Positions 16,876-26,270 of a DNA stretch of 64,000 nt are shown here, piece after piece (positions within the stretch are counted from its first letter, which is position 1; each line of letters opens with the position of its first letter). The DNA comes from CBDDBU01 sp965226045 (GTDB lineage Bacteria; Pseudomonadota; Alphaproteobacteria; VGEJ01): the NCBI GenBank assembly GCA_965226045.1, contig CBDDBU010000025.1, positions 62,001 to 126,000 of the forward strand. The letters run 5' to 3'. The position numbers were made by a program, and so were the translations under genes. The notes below the pieces were generated by a model. That model was not told the origin of the DNA and searched no databases. It was given only the letters and a program-made list of their open reading frames with translations.

Positions 16876-18069
16876 TCAGCGCTCCACCAGCGCGGCGAGC
16901 CGGTTGTACCAGTTCATGAACGTCGAGATAGCCAGGCTGATAGTGAGGTAGACGGCCATGAGAATGGCGATGCACTCGATGGCCTGGCCGGTCTGGTTGA
17001 GGCTCGTGTTGGTGACGGCGACGAGATCGGGGTAGCCGATCGCCACCGCCAACGAGCTGTTCTTGGTGATGTTCAGATACTGGCTGGTGATCGGCGGAAT
17101 GATGACGCGCAGCGCTTGCGGCAAAACCACTAGTCGGAGAACGCGTCCGCGCCTCAGGCCCAGCGCCAGGGCGGCCTCGGTCTGGCCCCAATCCACGGCC
17201 AGCAGGCCGCTTCTCACGATCTCGGCGATAAAGCCCGCAGTGTAGATCGTGAGGCCAAACAACAGGGCCATGAACTCGGGCGTGATCTCGTCGCCCCCGG
17301 CGTAGCGGAACCCCTGCCACTCGGGCATGTCCAGGGCGAGCGGGGCGCCGCCAAGCGCGAACACGGCGAGCGGCGGCGCCAACACCAGCGCCAAGACCGG
17401 CCATACGATGGGGCGCTGCTCACCCGCCTCTTCCTGGCGCGCGCGGGCCCAGCGGCGATACAGCCAGGCGCCGATGCACCCGATCGCGAATGCCGCGATA
17501 AGGTAGGGGTGCAGCGGGTCGTACCGGGGCACGGCGTACGCGAGCCCGCTCTTGTTGAGGAAGATCCCGGCCAGCGGGCTGAGCGCCCCCTGGCCGGCCG
17601 GCAGCGCGCCGGTGATGAGGCTGTACCAAAAGAACAGCTGAAGCAGCAGCGGCACGTTGCGAACCGTCTCGACATAGACGGTCGCCATCTTCGCGATGAG
17701 CCAGTTGCGAGAGAGCCGGGCGATGCCGACGACCACGCCGATAACGCTGGCGAAAACGATGCCGATGGCGGCGACGCGCAGGGTGTTGAGAAGCCCGACG
17801 AAGAAGGCCCGCAAGTATGAATCGGCGGCGTCGAACGGAATCACCGTCTCGCCGATGAAAAATCCCGCCTCCTGATCGAGGAAGCCGAAACCGGTGCGGA
17901 TCTCGCGTTCGGAGAGATTGTCGAGGGTATTCGAGACGAAATAGTAGGCGGCCCCGACGACCGCCGCGACGAGCAACGCCTGATAGAAAATGGCGCGCGC
18001 GCCGCGATCGTTCCAAATCGACCCGCGCGATGGCCGCGCTATCTCCACGCCGGCGGTTTTGTCGCTCAT
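16876..18069 (-). CDS. aapQ: General L-amino-acid ABC transporter permease AapQ, copy 1
   Basis: A 397-residue membrane protein, the partner permease of AapM. It has one early transmembrane segment (about 27-47), a periplasmic stretch with FGFLDQEAGFFIGE, and a split permease domain with ETVRNVPLLLQLFFWY early and EAALALGLRRGRVLRLVVLPQALRVIIPP late (read in pieces), plus a long loop between them as is typical of AapQ. It lies 87 bp after the aapJ stop and directly before aapM. Confidence 0.92.
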   Translation of the reverse strand: MSDKTAGVEIARPSRGSIWNDRGARAIFYQALLVAAVVGAAYYFVSNTLDNLSEREIRTGFGFLDQEAGFFIGETVIPFDAADSYLRAFFVGLLNTLRVAAIGIVFASVIGVVVGIARLSRNWLIAKMATVYVETVRNVPLLLQLFFWYSLITGALPAGQGALSPLAGIFLNKSGLAYAVPRYDPLHPYLIAAFAIGCIGAWLYRRWARARQEEAGEQRPIVWPVLALVLAPPLAVFALGGAPLALDMPEWQGFRYAGGDEITPEFMALLFGLTIYTAGFIAEIVRSGLLAVDWGQTEAALALGLRRGRVLRLVVLPQALRVIIPPITSQYLNITKNSSLAVAIGYPDLVAVTNTSLNQTGQAIECIAILMAVYLTISLAISTFMNWYNRLAALVER

Positions 18070-18156
18070 CGACCGCCTACACGCAACGACCGACTACGCG
18101 CAACGGCCGACCGCGCGCCGAGGGGGCGCTACCCGTGGTGCAGCGCCCCATCCGGT

Positions 18157-19176
18157 TCAGCGCGCTGGCATCGCGTACATCAAGCCGCCCTCGGTCCACA
18201 ACGCATTGATACCGCGCTCCAATCGAAGCGGCGTGTTGGGGCCGACATTGCGATCGAAGATCTCGCCGTAGTTGCCGACCGCCTTGATGATGTTGAAGGC
18301 CCAATCGTTGTCCAGCCCCTGAAGTGCGCCCATCTCGCCCGCGGTGCCGAGCAGGCGCTGGACGACCGGATCGGTGGTGTTCGCCCTCGTGTCACCGACA
18401 TTGGCCGCGGTGACGCCCTTCTCCTCCGCCTCGATGGTGGCATAGATGACCCACTTGACGATGGTGAACCACTGCTCATCGCCGCGCCGCACGACAGGTC
18501 CCAAAGGCTCCTTGGAGATGATCTCGGGTAGAATCACGTAGTCGTCGGGGTTAGGCGCATCGACGGCCCGGATCGACGCAAGACCGGAGGCGTCGGTGGT
18601 GTAGACCTGGCAACGGCCGTTGAAGAATCCGACCTTGGACTCGGCCAGCGATTCGTACACGACGGGCTTGAACGACATGCCTCGGGATCGAAAGAAGTCG
18701 GCAAGGTTGAGCTCGGTCGTCGTCCCCGCCTGCACGCACACCTCCGCCCCGTCGAGCTCGAATGCGCTGGCGACGCCGAGTGATTTTGGCACCATGAAAC
18801 CCTGGCCGTCGAAGTAAGTGACGCCGGCGAACACCAGACCCAACGAAGCGTCGCGGGTCAGCGTCCAGGTGGTGTTGCGCGAGAGCACGTCGATCTCGCC
18901 CGATTGCAGGGCGGTGAACCGCTGCTGGGCGCTCAACGGTGTGTATTTGACCTTGTCGCCGTCGCCGAGCACGGCGGCCGCGATGGCCTTGCAATAGTCG
19001 ACATCTAGGCCGGTCCAACCGCCCTGGCTGTCGGCGATCGCGAAACCGGCAAGGCCGGTGTTGACGCCGCACTGAACAAAGCCCTTGGCGCGGACGTCGT
19101 CCAACGTGCCTGCCTGCGCCGTCATCGCCAACGTCGCAATGGCCCCGGCGGCCGCGATAATCCTCCAAGCGTGCAT
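18157..19176 (-). CDS. aapJ: General L-amino-acid-binding protein AapJ, copy 1
   Basis: A 339-residue periplasmic solute-binding protein (type-2 fold, SBP_bac_3). A clear signal peptide ends at AQAG (residues 1-23). The mature part starts TLDDVRAKGFVQCGVN and includes GWTGLDVDYCKAIAAAV, VLSRNTTWTLTRDA and CQVYTTDASGLASIR, all typical of AapJ. It is the first gene of the minus-strand aap order; the promoter should lie in the ~205 bp shared with the divergent metC. One base at 18139, in the aapJ-aapQ gap, differs between the copies. Confidence 0.93.
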   Translation of the reverse strand: MHAWRIIAAAGAIATLAMTAQAGTLDDVRAKGFVQCGVNTGLAGFAIADSQGGWTGLDVDYCKAIAAAVLGDGDKVKYTPLSAQQRFTALQSGEIDVLSRNTTWTLTRDASLGLVFAGVTYFDGQGFMVPKSLGVASAFELDGAEVCVQAGTTTELNLADFFRSRGMSFKPVVYESLAESKVGFFNGRCQVYTTDASGLASIRAVDAPNPDDYVILPEIISKEPLGPVVRRGDEQWFTIVKWVIYATIEAEEKGVTAANVGDTRANTTDPVVQRLLGTAGEMGALQGLDNDWAFNIIKAVGNYGEIFDRNVGPNTPLRLERGINALWTEGGLMYAMPAR

Positions 19177-19380
19177 CGTTACCCCCTTGCTCGCATCCCC
19201 ACGAATATGGCGGGCCTCAAGCGGCGACCGCCCCTCCGCGACGGTACCACAGCGTTCCGCACGGTCTCAAGGCGGCCACCCCCGCGCGGGTGCCCACCGA
19301 CTGGCGCGGCCTGACCCGTAGTGACATGATGTGGCCGCCGTTCAACCACCGGCGGCGCACCAAGACAAGCGACGCACTCC

Positions 19381-19509
19381 ATGAAAGATGAGACGCGTAT
19401 CACCGCCGAGGGACGCGGCGGGAGCCACGGCATCGTCAACATGCCGGTCTATCGCGCCTCGACGGTACTGTTTCCGACCGTGGCGGACCTAGAGGCCTGT
19501 CGGACTTGA
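19381..19509 (+). pseudogene. metC: Truncated 5' end of metC at the duplication junction
   Basis: The first 39 codons are identical to the complete metC at 29871. The frame then crosses into the left end of the second IS1182 copy and stops after three extra codons (A-D-L-E-A then C-R-T-stop), giving a 42-residue product without any PLP-binding part. It keeps the full metC leader and start, so any metC promoter would read into the IS. The junction bases GCC belong equally to metC and the IS. Confidence 0.93.
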
Positions 19510-20195
19510 GCCGGGAGTCGAAATAGGATTCGATGGTATCAGTTGATTTGCCCGCGCGTGATGGAGGCCGTCATGAGCAATTTCCGACCGGTCGACCGGG
19601 AGACGGGGTTTCTGCTGCCGCCGTCGGTGGAGGAATGGCTTCCCGAGCGGCATCTGGCGCGCTTCGTGGTCGAGGTGATCGAGCAGTTGGACCTCTCGGC
19701 GTTCGTGAAGGCCTATCGCGGCTCGGGCTCGGCGTCCTATCACCCGAGCATGCTGCTGGGGCTTCTGGTCTACGGCTACGCCACGGGGGTGTTTTCGAGC
19801 CGCAAGTTGGAGCGCGCGACCTATGATTCTGTCGCTTTCCGCTTCATCGCGGCCAACGATCATCCCGACCACGATACCATCGCCGCGTTCCGGCGGCGTT
19901 TTCTCGACCGGATCGAAGGGCTGTTCGTCGAGGTGCTGCTGCTGGCCCGGGAAGCCGGGGTGCTGAAGCTCGGCACGGTGGCGCTGGACGGCACCAAGGT
20001 GCACGCCAACGCGAGCCGGCACAGCGCGCTGTCGTGGAAACACGCCTGCGAGCTCGAAGCCCGGTTGAAGGCCGAGGTGGCGGAGTTGATGGCGTTGGCG
20101 GAGGCGGCCGATGGGGCGGATGTGCCCGACGGGATGTCGGTGCCCGAGGAACTGGCCCGGCGCGAGGATCGTCTGGCCCGCATCGCCGAGGCTAA

Positions 20196-21660
20196 CAGCC
20201 CGTTGACGAAGTCTTCCCTGGACGAAGTCGGCATGGTCTGATTCTCTGGTGTCCTGGCCTGAAGGGGGGTTCGCTGATGGCGATGGGACAGCAGAAGGAT
20301 CGTCAGGGGGACTTGATGGTGAGCTGGTCGGAGATGCCGCGCTCGCCAGGTCATGTATTTTACGACCGCCTGCAGTTGGTACTGATCGAGGGCGGCTTCG
20401 ACGGCTTCGCCGAGGCGGTCTGCCAGCCCTATTACGCGGCCAGGATGGGGGCGCCTTCGGTGCCACCCGGGCGCTACTTCCGTATGCACCTGGTGGGCTA
20501 CTTCGAGGGTATCGACTCTGAGCGTGGGCTGGAGTGGCGCTGCTCGGATTCCCTGTCGCTACGGGAGTTCCTGCTGTTGGAGATGCGGGAACGGGTGCCG
20601 GACCATTCCTGGCTGTCACGGACCCGCGCGCGCCTGCCCCATGAAGTCCACACGGCGGTGTTTGACTGGGTCCTGGCGCTGATCGCCGAGGCGGGTCTGG
20701 TGAAGGGCGAGCGCATCGGGGTGGATGCCTCGACCATGGAGGCCAACGCGGCGCTGCGCAACATCGTGCGGAGGGACACGGGCGAGGGTTACCGGGGGAT
20801 GCTGGAGCGCTTGGCCCAGGAGAGCGGTATCGAGACACCCACGGCTGAGGACCTGGCGCGTCTGGACCGCAAGCGCAAGGGCAAGAAGCTCTCGAACCAG
20901 GACTGGGTTTCCAGGAGCGACCCCGAGGCCAAGATCGCCAAGATGAAGGACGGCACCACGCACCTGGCCTACAAGCCCGAGCACGCGGTGGATCTGGACA
21001 CCGGCGCGGTGGTGGCGGCGGAGCTGCACCCGGCCGACGAGGGCGATACGACAACGCTTCCCAAGACCCTGGCGGCGGCCGAGGCAAACCTCGAGGCGGT
21101 GGATGTGGCGCCGACGGCCGAAGATCCGGCCGAATGTGTGACCGATAAGGGCTACCACTCACGGTTGGTCTTGAAGGCGCTCGACGACGGCCCCTGGAAG
21201 AGCCGGATCTCCGAGCCCAAGCAGAAGGGTTTTGCGCGCTGGCACGGAGATGATGCGGCTCGCCGGGCGGTCACCAACAACCGGCCTGTTATCGGGGGTG
21301 GCCAGGGAAGCCTTCAAGCTGCGCGCCGAGATCGTCGAGCGCTCCTTTGCCCACAACCTCGATCGCGGCGGTATGCGCCGGACCTGGCTTCGGGGCCGCG
21401 AGAACGTGCACAAGCGATACCTGCTTCACGTCGCCGGCCACAACCTATCGTTGCTGATGCGCCAACTCATCGGCGCCGGCACCCCGAAGGAGGCCGTGGC
21501 GGGCGGAATTGGCGCCTTGTTCGTGCTTGTTACGCCCGCTGGAGCCGTCCTGGTCGTTCAGATCGTCCTCATCGTCTCGGAGGATGGCGAAACCGCCTTC
21601 GCCGCGATATGCTTCGCCGTGGCGTGAAACCCGGTCAATGACGCCTTTTTCAACGGGCTG
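20196..21660 (+). mobile_element. IS1182-like element nested in the IS1182 copy 2 transposase
   Basis: A 1,465-bp element with ends CAGCCCGTTGA (left) and the inverse TCAACGGGCTG (right). It is flanked by CTAA duplicated at 20192-20195 and 21661-21664. Its ends begin CAGCC like the host element and the target is again CTAR, which suggests the same family although the transposases differ clearly. The insertion is absent from copy 1, so it came after the duplication or was lost from copy 1; the former is simpler. Confidence 0.9.
20277..21627 (+). pseudogene. Frameshifted IS1182-like DDE transposase of the nested element
   Basis: The first frame covers about 335 residues with VFYDRLQLVLIEGGFDGFAE, the first aspartate in IGVDASTMEANAALR and the second in VTDKGYHS. 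Near 21280-21300 the homologous sequence moves to the +1 frame (GVAREAFKLRAEIVERSFAHN, read in pieces, with the catalytic glutamate in IVERS), ending near 21627. In the original frame the rest is low-complexity arginine-rich sequence. No slippery heptamer typical of programmed frameshifting is obvious, so a small deletion is the likely cause. Start at 20277 or at the ATG 20313. Confidence 0.82.
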
Positions 21661-22366
21661 CTAAGGCGGTGATCGAGGCGCGGGCGCGCGAACGCCTTGA
21701 GCGGGAACGGGCCGAGTACGAGGCGAAGCTCGAGGCGCGCGCGGAGAAGGCCGAGAAGACGGGCCGCAAGCCGGGCGGCCGTCCACCCGAGCCGCCGGTG
21801 GCCGGGCCCGGGCCGAAGGACCAGGTCAATCTGACCGACGCGGACTCGCGCATCATGCCGGTGGCCGGCGGCGGCTTCGAACAGGCCTACAACGCCCAAG
21901 CCCTGGTGGCGGCCGACAGCCTGCTGGTGGTCACCAACGACGTGGTCCAGGCCCCCAACGACAAGCGGCAAATCGAGCCGGCGCTGGAAGCGCTCGCCCG
22001 CCTTCCCGAGGCGCTGGGCGCGCCCGAGACCCTGCTGGCGGACAGCGGCTACTTCAGCGAGGCCAACGTGAACGCCTGCGCCGAGGCCGAGATCGCGCCG
22101 TTGATCACGCCCGGCCGGGAACGCCATCATCTCTCCTGGAAGGACCGCTTCGCCGGCGCGCCGCCGCCCCCGGAGAACCCGACGCCGCTGGAAGCGATGA
22201 CACATCGACTGGCGACGCCCGAGGGCCGGCAACTCTACGCCCTGCGCAAGCAAACGCCGGAACCGGTGTTCGGCATCATCAAATCGGCCATGGGCTTCCG
22301 CCAGTTCTCGCTACGCGGCCTGGACAAGGTCACGGGCGAATGGAACCTGGTGACCCTGGCCTGGAA

Positions 22367-22566
22367 CATAAAGAGAATGTTCACCTTGCAATACGCTTGA
22401 GCAGGCGGCCGGACTCCGTACCTCGCGAAAAGGAATAAGAGTATGCTCGCCTTGCGGCACGCGCGAGCAAGCGAACGTACTTCGTGCCCTCACGAGAGGG
22501 CATAAGAGTATACTCACCCTGCGGTACGCGCGGCCAAGCGACCGCACTCCGTGTCCTCACGAAAGG
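22367..22566 (+). repeat. Three ~66-bp tandem repeats at the tail of IS1182 copy 2
   Basis: Identical to the array at 13261-13460: a first unit overlapping the transposase C-terminal codons and two degenerate downstream units. Presence in both copies is explained by the segmental duplication. Confidence 0.75.
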
Positions 22567-22656
22567 CGCTCGATCCCATGACCTCTCCACATCGCGATCC
22601 GTCCACACCCATTCTCGCGGACCTCAGTCCGACAGGCTGCTAGCCGAGGCTTTCCC

Positions 22657-23508
22657 ATGCCCAGTCCAAATCCCCCGGCGATCGTAGCCACGTCCTGGCT
22701 CGGCGAGCGACTAGGAAGTGCGGGGCTGCGCGTACTCGACGGCTCGTGGTACCTCCCGCCGCAAAACCGCGACGCCAAGGCCGAGTATCGTGCCGCTCAC
22801 ATTCCGGGTGCGCGATTCTTCGATATTGACGCCACCTCCGATCAGGATAGCCCCCTGCCCCACATGTTGCCGACGCCGGAGGCGTTCGGCGCGGCGGTGG
22901 GCGCGCTGGGCATCGGCAATGGCGACCACGTTGTCGCCTATGACGGCGCGGGTTTGTTTAGCGCCGCACGGGTGTGGTGGATGTTTCGCGCCTTCGGCCA
23001 CGATAACGTGTCGGTTCTCGATGGCGGACTGCCCAAGTGGCAGGCCGAAAAGCGCCCCATCGAAGGTGGCGAGGCGGCCACGGACGAACAGCGGTTCGAT
23101 GCGCCTCCGGTTCGCGTCGAGCTGGTGCGTACCGTGGACCAGGTGTGCGCTACCCTCGGCGGCGACGGCGAACAAATCGTCGATGCCCGCAGCCACGGTC
23201 GGTTCACGGGCAGCGAGCCCGAGATACGCCCGGGAATCCGAAGTGGGCACATCCCGGGCAGCCGAAGCCTGCCCTATACCGAACTGATCGGCGCCGACGG
23301 GACCTTCCTGCCACTCGACCAGCTTCGCGAGGCGTTCGCCCGGGCGGGCGTGGACCTCGATCGGCCAGTGGCGACCAGCTGCGGCTCGGGCATCACCGCG
23401 TCGATATTGGCGCTGGGCCTGCACCTGCTCGGGCACGAGGGCGCGGCGGTCTATGACGGTAGCTGGACCGAATGGGGCGGGCGCACGGACCTGCCGCTCG
23501 AACTCTAA
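22657..23508 (+). CDS. sseA: 3-mercaptopyruvate/thiosulfate sulfurtransferase, copy 2
   Basis: Predicted protein identical to copy 1 at 13551 (283 residues, catalytic C242 in CGSGITAS). It sits 17 bp after IS1182 copy 2, as in copy 1, so both copies share the same upstream sequence back to the nested insertion. If both are expressed, gene dosage is doubled. Confidence 0.9.
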   Translation: MPSPNPPAIVATSWLGERLGSAGLRVLDGSWYLPPQNRDAKAEYRAAHIPGARFFDIDATSDQDSPLPHMLPTPEAFGAAVGALGIGNGDHVVAYDGAGLFSAARVWWMFRAFGHDNVSVLDGGLPKWQAEKRPIEGGEAATDEQRFDAPPVRVELVRTVDQVCATLGGDGEQIVDARSHGRFTGSEPEIRPGIRSGHIPGSRSLPYTELIGADGTFLPLDQLREAFARAGVDLDRPVATSCGSGITASILALGLHLLGHEGAAVYDGSWTEWGGRTDLPLEL

Positions 23509-23512
23509 CGCC

Positions 23513-24073
23513 ATGGCCAGCGGCGCGCCCCATTCGCCAGCGTTGATCGAGGCGGTGATCACCTTTCTCGAGATGCGTGAGCCACCCGCCCTGCCCGAAC
23601 TTCGCGCGCCGCTCGGCAAACTAGCGCTGATGCGGGTCGAGCACCCTTCCCTCGCCTTCTACAAGTTCCTCTATGACGAGGTCGGCCAGGGCTACCATTG
23701 GACCGAGCGCAAGGTCCTGAGCGCTCGCGACCTCAAGGTCATCATCGAAGACGACCAGGTCGAGATTAACGTTCTGTATGTAGGCGGCGTGCCGGCCGGC
23801 TTTTCCGAGCTCGACCGGCGCCAGCCGCCGGAGATCGAGCTGTGCTATTTCGGTATCATGCCGCAATTCATCGGCCACCGGCTGGGCGGCTATTTTCTCA
23901 ACTGGACCATCCGCCACGCCTGGGCGTGCCATCCCTCGCGCCTGTGGGTCCACACCAATACACTCGATCATCCGCGCGCCCTGCCGCTCTATCAGCGCCT
24001 GGGCTTCGCCCCCTATGCGCGGCGCACCGTCTACCTGGACCCCGACCCCAACCCACCGCGCGACCCGGATTAG
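23513..24073 (+). CDS. GNAT-family N-acetyltransferase, copy 2
   Basis: Same 186-residue protein as at 14407. The only base difference I found is G at 23839 (A in copy 1), a synonymous Glu codon change. It follows sseA copy 2 by 4 bp and is convergent with the truncated aapP. Confidence 0.82.
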   Translation: MASGAPHSPALIEAVITFLEMREPPALPELRAPLGKLALMRVEHPSLAFYKFLYDEVGQGYHWTERKVLSARDLKVIIEDDQVEINVLYVGGVPAGFSELDRRQPPEIELCYFGIMPQFIGHRLGGYFLNWTIRHAWACHPSRLWVHTNTLDHPRALPLYQRLGFAPYARRTVYLDPDPNPPRDPD

Positions 24074-24094
24074 GCTGCCCGCCCGGCGCGGCGT

Positions 24095-24823
24095 TCAGTG
24101 CTCCAATATCTGGCTTAGGAACAGCTGGGTGCGCTCGTTGCGGGGGTTCGAGAAGAATGTTTCGGGCGCCGCGGCCTCGATGATTTTGCCTTCATCCATG
24201 AAGATCATGCGGTCGGCGACGGTGCGGGCGAAGCCCATCTCGTGGGTGACGCATAGCATCGTCATGCCGTCGGCGGCGAGACTCACCATAACGTCGAGCA
24301 CCTCCTTGATCATCTCGGGATCGAGCGCCGAGGTGGGCTCGTCGAACAGCATGATTTTCGGGTTCATGCACAGCGATCGGGCGATGGCGACGCGCTGCTG
24401 TTGGCCGCCGGAGAGTTGGCCAGGGTACTTGTCGGCCTGCTCGGGAATGCGCACCCGTTCGAGATAGGTCATCGCGAGATCGCGCGCCTCGGCGCGCGGC
24501 ATCTTGCGCACCCAGACCGGCCCCAGCATCAAATTGTCGATGACGGTCAGATGGGGAAACAGGTTGAAGTGCTGGAACACTATCCCGACCTCGCGGCGGA
24601 TCGCGTCGACGTTCTTGAGGTCATTCGTAAGCTCGATGCCATCGACGATGATGCGGCCGCGCTGATGCTCCTCAAGTCGGTTTATGCAGCGGATTAGCGT
24701 CGATTTTCCCGAACCCGAGGGGCCGCACACGACGATCCGCTCGCCGCGATCGACGTTGAGATTGATATCCTTGAGGACATGGAAGTCGCCAAACCACTTG
24801 TGGACGCCGACCATCTCGATCAT
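24095..24823 (-). CDS. aapP: AapP ATPase, copy 2, 5' end displaced by IS256-type insertion
   Basis: The first 21 codons are cut off by the element at 24825-26199. The remaining frame can start at an ATG at 24823 that lies inside the 9-bp target duplication, giving 242 residues that begin M-I-E-M-V-G-V. The whole ABC domain is present: Walker A, LSGGQ signature, Walker B and switch histidine are identical to copy 1. It is now separated from aapJQM by the IS, and no good ribosome site is visible before the new start, so expression would need an outward promoter from the IS. Function is uncertain. Confidence 0.8.
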   Translation of the reverse strand: MIEMVGVHKWFGDFHVLKDINLNVDRGERIVVCGPSGSGKSTLIRCINRLEEHQRGRIIVDGIELTNDLKNVDAIRREVGIVFQHFNLFPHLTVIDNLMLGPVWVRKMPRAEARDLAMTYLERVRIPEQADKYPGQLSGGQQQRVAIARSLCMNPKIMLFDEPTSALDPEMIKEVLDVMVSLAADGMTMLCVTHEMGFARTVADRMIFMDEGKIIEAAAPETFFSNPRNERTQLFLSQILEH

Positions 24824-24824
24824 C

Positions 24825-26199
24825 GAGCTATAACCGAATCTTGTGTACGGCGTTGAAATGAAGGCGGCGTATCCTGGTGATTGTTGATGTCACCACTTGA
24901 GCTAAGCCAAGGAAGGATAGGCCATGAAAGAGAATACCGTTGTTGCTTTTCAAAACCCATCTGATTTTCAGAAAGATCCGTTGACGGAAGTCCTACAAGC
25001 TGGAGCTCGCGAGTTGTTGGCCCAAGCCGTTGAGGCCGAGGTCTCCGTGTTTTTGGGTAGCCATGCGGCGCTTGTTGACGCCGCCGGCCGCCGCCGGGTT
25101 GTCCGCAATGGATATCTGCCGGAACGCTTCATCCAGACCGGGATCGGCCCGGTGAGCGTGCGCCAACCCCGTGTGCGGGACCGGGGGGACGGCGCCATCC
25201 GCTTCACGTCGGCGATCCTGCCGCGCTATCTGCGCCGCGCCAAGAGCCTGGAAGACCTTTTGCCATGGCTGTATCTGAAGGGCATTTCCACCGGCGACTT
25301 CGGGGAAGCCTTGGCGGCGCTCCTGGGGAGCTCCGCGCCGGGGCTTTCGGCCTCCACGATCACCCGGCTGAAAGAGGTCTGGGGGGTTGAGGCGGAGCGC
25401 TGGCAACGGCGCGACCTCACGGCCAAGCGCTACGTCTATTTCTGGGTGGACGGCATCTATTTCAGCGCCCGCATGGAGGAAGAGAAGCAGTGCATCCTGG
25501 TGATCGTCGGGGCCACGGACAAGGGACAGAAGGAACTGATCGCCATCGCCGACGGCTATCGCGAAAGTGAGCAGTCCTGGCTCGAAGTTCTGCTCGATCT
25601 CAAGCGGCGCGGCCTTGAAATGGGTCCGCAACTGGCGCTCGGCGACGGCGCGCTCGGCTTCTGGAAGGCGCTCCGCCAAGTCTACCCAGGCGCCCGCGAG
25701 CAACGCTGCTGGGTTCACAAGACGGGCAACGTCTTGAACAAGCTGCCCAAGGGTCTGCAAAAGAAAGCCAAGGGGCGCCTGCAAGACATCTGGATGGCCG
25801 AAACCAGGAAGGATGCCGAGAGCGCCTTCGACTTCTTCCTGGAAGCCTACGGGCCGAAGTACGACAAGGCCGCGGCCTGCCTGGCCAGGGACCGCGACGT
25901 CCTGCTGACGTTCTACGACTTCCCCGCCGAGCACTGGAAGCATGTACGCACGACCAACCCCATCGAGAGCACGTTCGCCACGGTTCGTCTGCGCACCTAC
26001 CGGACCAAGGGCTGCCTGTCGCGCAAGACGGCGATGGCCATGGTCTTCAAACTATGCCAGTGCGCTCAGAGAAAATGGAGAAAACTCGATGGATCGAACC
26101 ATCTCGCCGAGATCATTCGCGGCGTCAAATTCGTAGATGGAGAACGCCAGGATCGCGCCGCCGCATGATCAGCCCATACACAACTTTTGACAATAGCTC
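24825..26199 (+). mobile_element. IS256-family insertion sequence in aapP copy 2
   Basis: A 1,375-bp element with ends starting GAGCTAT on both sides (left GAGCTATAACCGAATCTTG; right inverse begins GAGCTATTGTC and also contains TTGTGTA). The 9-bp target TCGATCATC is duplicated at 24816-24824 and 26200-26208. Copy 1 of aapP gives the uninterrupted site. The transposase reads opposite to the aap genes. Recent, because the target duplication is perfect and the flanks are otherwise identical to copy 1. Confidence 0.93.
24924..26168 (+). CDS. IS256-family (mutator-type) transposase
   Basis: A 414-residue transposase. The catalytic acids are visible as the aspartate in FWVDGIYFSA, the aspartate in LGDGALGFWKA, and the glutamate in TTNPIESTFAT. 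Family marks include the QRCWVHKTGNVLNKLPK segment and the C-terminal RTKGCLSRKTAMAMVFKL. AAGGAT lies about 7 bases before the ATG. The frame is intact, so the element may be active. Confidence 0.94.
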   Translation: MKENTVVAFQNPSDFQKDPLTEVLQAGARELLAQAVEAEVSVFLGSHAALVDAAGRRRVVRNGYLPERFIQTGIGPVSVRQPRVRDRGDGAIRFTSAILPRYLRRAKSLEDLLPWLYLKGISTGDFGEALAALLGSSAPGLSASTITRLKEVWGVEAERWQRRDLTAKRYVYFWVDGIYFSARMEEEKQCILVIVGATDKGQKELIAIADGYRESEQSWLEVLLDLKRRGLEMGPQLALGDGALGFWKALRQVYPGAREQRCWVHKTGNVLNKLPKGLQKKAKGRLQDIWMAETRKDAESAFDFFLEAYGPKYDKAAACLARDRDVLLTFYDFPAEHWKHVRTTNPIESTFATVRLRTYRTKGCLSRKTAMAMVFKLCQCAQRKWRKLDGSNHLAEIIRGVKFVDGERQDRAAA

Positions 26200-26270
26200 T
26201 CGATCATCCAGCGCTTGGCGGTATCGGGCGGAGGGGGGACGGCGCCACCGCGGGGTGCTGCTTCCGTCAT
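26200..26270 (-). pseudogene. aapP: Detached 5' fragment of aapP copy 2
   Basis: The original start codon and about 21 codons (M-T-E-A-A-P-R-G through K-R-W-M-I) survive beside aapM, overlapping its 3' end by 4 bp as in copy 1. Translation from here would run into the IS256-type right end. It keeps the original translation-initiation region of aapP. Confidence 0.85.

Larger units (their letters stand above)
11856..19497. repeat. Upstream copy of a 7.6-kb direct tandem duplication
   Basis: The unit holds the IS1182-type element, sseA, a GNAT gene, aapP, aapM, aapQ, aapJ and the first 39 codons of metC. The same content follows immediately in the same orientation at 19493-29987. Coordinate offsets between equivalent points are 7,637 up to the nested IS, 9,106 after it and 10,490 after the IS256 insertion, which matches the insertion lengths exactly. 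The end at 19495-19497 is a GCC shared by metC and the IS left end. Confidence 0.95.
19573..22400 (+). pseudogene. IS1182-family transposase, split by a nested insertion
   Basis: The N-terminal part (19573-20195) is identical to the intact copy up to residue about 207, within the arginine-rich helical region. The C-terminal part resumes at 21661-21665 (A-V-I-E-A-R-A-R) and continues to the normal end N-I-K-R-M-F-T-L-Q-Y-A. The two parts carry the first, and the second plus third, catalytic acidic residues respectively, so neither alone can catalyse transposition. Confidence 0.92.
19493..22639 (+). mobile_element. IS1182-type insertion sequence copy 2, left tip altered and interrupted
   Basis: It matches copy 1 from the GCC of the left repeat onward, but the first two bases are AG (from metC) instead of CA. 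The right end and following CTAG are the same as copy 1. There is no separate target duplication on the left, because the left boundary is a duplication junction rather than an insertion site. The transposase is split by another element at 20196-21660. With one end altered and the transposase broken it should not move by itself. Confidence 0.9.

Noticed and set aside
20277..21627. Programmed ribosomal frameshift in the nested transposase
   Set aside because: No clear slippery heptamer or stimulatory structure at the frame change; a small deletion is simpler.
11856..22639. Composite transposon formed by two flanking IS1182 copies
   Set aside because: The second IS has an altered left tip and no own target duplication, and the following segment repeats the first. 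Tandem duplication explains all junctions.
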